From Trichoplax adhaerens (Eukaryota; Placozoa; Uniplacotomia; Trichoplacea; Trichoplacidae), in contig NW_002060966.1 in NCBI RefSeq assembly GCF_000150275.1, positions 289,156 through 353,155 on the forward strand: a stretch of DNA of 64,000 nt. Direction: 5' to 3'. The position numbers were made by a program, and so were the translations under genes. Shown piece by piece: positions 63,501 to 64,000 of the stretch. How positions within the stretch are numbered: the stretch's first letter is position 1; each line of letters starts with the position of its first letter. Below the pieces are notes generated by a model. The model worked only from the letters and a program-made list of their open reading frames with translations. It was not told the DNA's origin and searched no databases.

Positions 63501-64000
63501 GGATAGATGCTAAGTTCACCTTCCATTAGATATTAACCTATCCTTGATATTCCTTCCTTTTCATTTACAGAAACATTGCCGATAGTAATATTAAGTCTCT
63601 ACCTGTCCAATTCTTTTACAATAGGAGAAAGGGTGATTTAACTCTGTAAGCAATTACTATAATTAATAGTATTCCATCTAACCAATATGCTTTTATCCAA
63701 ATATTGCTTGTTTTAATCGACTAATTTTAGGCGTTTGGATGATAATCCACTGGTCCTTAATAATACAATTCACTACCCGTATGCTCATATTTCGATTGTT
63801 TCTCTGTAAGTTCATAAGAAATTCTGTTAAGATTTTACTGTAATTTATTTAAATTACGATGCCATCGTATTATAGCTAAATTCAAATTAATATTAATCAA
63901 ATTGTTTTAATCTAATTTTATCTAAAGCTAAAGTGATGATTATCTTATTCTAAACAGTTTTTCCAATATGATTATTTATGTATTTAATATAGGGGATTGA
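45592..64000 (+). CDS. SRCR/EGF/LRR/7TM receptor, copy 2 (3' end outside window)
   Basis: Paralogue of the 21072-42704 gene with the same exon order, lengths and phases: signal peptide 45592-45658, SRCR 51683-52012, EGF 52919-53032, divergent SRCR 53612-53965, EGF 54284-54400, EGF 54574-54693, SRCR 54919-55290, LRR-NT 55378-55486, then 25 LRR exons from 55777-55848 to 63731-63805 and the start of a 26th at 63993. No frame break was seen. The remaining LRRs and the 7TM exon should lie roughly 2.5-3 kb past the window if spacing follows copy 1. Amino acid changes are many in loops but spare cysteines and LRR leucines, which fits two active, diverging receptors. Confidence 0.85.
47450..47850 (+). 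repeat. ~137-bp intronic tandem repeat, three copies
   Basis: Units centred near 47518, 47655 and 47793 share TTAACGCC(C/T)A(A/T)GTTTCT and a CTCGTAAATA start. Copy 1 has two units. Confidence 0.65.
51050..51450 (+). repeat. ~130-140-bp intronic tandem repeat, three copies
   Basis: Units marked by GCCATTAAATGATAAAA (51120), a changed middle unit (TTTTCAAATAATAAAATG, ~51250) and GCCATTAAATTATGAA (51392). Equivalent to 26300-26720. Confidence 0.6.
51683..52012 (+). CDS. Copy 2 SRCR domain 1
   Basis: Complete phase 1-1 exon of 330 nt: RLVGGRTPYEGRIEIYYKG, GTICGKGF, VVCRQLGY, FCC, IACPTGRESHILEC, FYCTC and VTCIG. It shows what the gap in copy 1 should contain. Confidence 0.9.
52919..53032 (+). 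CDS. Copy 2 EGF-like domain 1
   Basis: 114-nt phase 1-1 exon with the same six cysteines as copy 1. The end KANDYICRCKDGGFKKNC is identical in both copies. Confidence 0.85.
53612..53965 (+). CDS. Copy 2 divergent SRCR-like domain 2
   Basis: 354-nt exon, same length as copy 1. WSKICWSSVYR, AIAKSVGQKIC, YICIADGD, NCLPWQEG, SYCAT and AVCSG keep all six cysteines. The acceptor is CCATTAG. Confidence 0.7.
54284..54400 (+). CDS. Copy 2 EGF-like domain 2
   Basis: 117-nt phase 1-1 exon: ACLSNPCVNGHC, YVCKCAVGYTGRNC. Confidence 0.88.
54574..54693 (+). CDS. Copy 2 EGF-like domain 3
   Basis: 120-nt phase 1-1 exon: HCKRYQNLCDNNATC, FRCACPPGYDGSHC. The change from INNATC to DNNATC and IKIG to IEIG adds acidic residues. 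Confidence 0.88.
54919..55290 (+). CDS. Copy 2 SRCR domain 3
   Basis: 372-nt phase 1-1 exon with WFSICYDNF, VACKQLGYDTAL, IHCNGNESQLLEC and ELNCGC, in line with copy 1. Confidence 0.9.
55378..55486 (+). CDS. Copy 2 LRR-NT cap
   Basis: 109-nt exon, phase 1 in and phase 2 out: CPPNCTCRENLIIC, then a TT|GTATGT donor, a better donor than the GTACGT of copy 1. Confidence 0.85.
55777..63805 (+). CDS. Copy 2 LRR array, 25 exons in window
   Basis: One-repeat, phase 2-2 exons in one-to-one order with copy 1, from 55777-55848 to 63731-63805. The 26th begins at 63993 (GGATTG) and is cut. All exons checked remain open and keep the leucine pattern. One splice donor differs (GTAATT after the exon ending near 61743). 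The solo LTR lies in the intron before the exon that starts near 61018. Confidence 0.82.
56050..56120. mobile_element. ~70-bp insertion in copy 2 with short inverted ends
   Basis: Relative to copy 1 (31805-31830), copy 2 has extra sequence bounded by CTGTAGTG and CACTACACAG. It might be a very small transposon remnant, or a small indel. Confidence 0.3.
60293..60908 (+). mobile_element. Solo LTR with TTCAT target-site duplication
   Basis: The 606-bp element at 60298-60903 begins TGTTACGGAG and ends GTTTGTGACA, and is flanked on both sides by TTCAT (60293-60297, 60904-60908). Inside are a TATAAAAGG promoter-like word (~60674) and AATAAA downstream (~60751), the order expected of a retrotransposon LTR. 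Copy 1 at about 35807 has the uninterrupted site (GTTCACATACG). There is no internal coding region, so it arose by LTR-LTR recombination. The insertion is intronic and leaves the LRR exons intact. Confidence 0.85.
60506..60610 (+). repeat. 22-bp palindromic tandem repeat inside the LTR
   Basis: About 4.5 units of TGCGATTATCGCGCATTTATCG. Each contains the palindrome GCGATTATCGC. It is GC-rich for the region and sits upstream of the LTR's TATA word. Confidence 0.75.

Larger units (their letters stand above)
45141..64000 (+). repeat. Tandem segmental duplication, unit 2 (cut by window end)
   Basis: Aligns with unit 1 from its promoter to the LRR exons. Differences include one or more extra 137-bp intronic units, the missing ~165-bp repeat block, a ~70-bp insertion near 56052 and a 606-bp solo LTR. 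Confidence 0.85.

Noticed and set aside
1-64000. CRISPR arrays, bacterial operons, rRNA or tRNA genes
   Set aside because: None seen. The short tandem repeats have no spacer structure, and no tRNA-like cloverleaf with a GTTCGA arm was convincing by eye.

Overview
The window looks like animal nuclear DNA: very AT-rich, genes cut into many small exons by GT-AG introns of mostly 60-300 bp, one 243-bp assembly gap, and clear metazoan families (a ciliary transport protein, and a relaxin/LGR-type GPCR fused to SRCR and EGF modules). Base composition, short introns and gene content fit a placozoan (Trichoplax/Hoilungia type) best. That assignment is inference, not proof.

Layout. (1) 1-1.5 kb: the 5' part of a multi-pass membrane protein gene on the minus strand, preceded by two heat-shock-element-like arrays and a TATA box. 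(2) 1.5-8 kb: a repeat-rich accessory stretch. It holds two direct copies of a ~450-bp sequence, each with a tiny secreted-peptide-like ORF, three copies of a hairpin-bearing element, GTAC-palindrome tracts, a second weak membrane-protein locus (3.3-5.1 kb) and a possible secreted ORF (6.7 kb). (3) 8.1-18.5 kb, minus strand: a complete WDR19/IFT144 gene. (4) 18.95-19.55 kb, plus strand: an unrecognised small gene sharing the WDR19 upstream region. (5) 20.6-42.7 kb, plus strand: a complete giant receptor gene with signal peptide, SRCR, EGF, divergent SRCR, EGF, EGF, SRCR, LRR-NT, about 31 one-exon LRRs and a rhodopsin-class 7TM exon of the LGR/relaxin-receptor type. (6) 42.7-45.1 kb: intergenic. 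(7) 45.1-64 kb: a second tandem copy of the same receptor gene, cut by the window end inside the LRR array. It carries a 606-bp solo LTR with a 5-bp target duplication that copy 1 lacks.

How it fits together. The two receptor genes are paralogues from a ~24.5-kb tandem duplication. Promoter, uORF, the ~6-kb first intron and every module exon can still be aligned. Extracellular SRCR/EGF modules are all on phase 1-1 exons, the LRRs all on phase 2-2 exons, and the LRR-NT exon (phase 1-2) is the adaptor between them. This chimeric receptor is the most interesting system here. The intact TATA-uORF-signal peptide start, the conserved splice sites and the DRY, CWLP and NPxxY motifs argue that copy 1 is a functional surface receptor. 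Its ligand cannot be told from the sequence.
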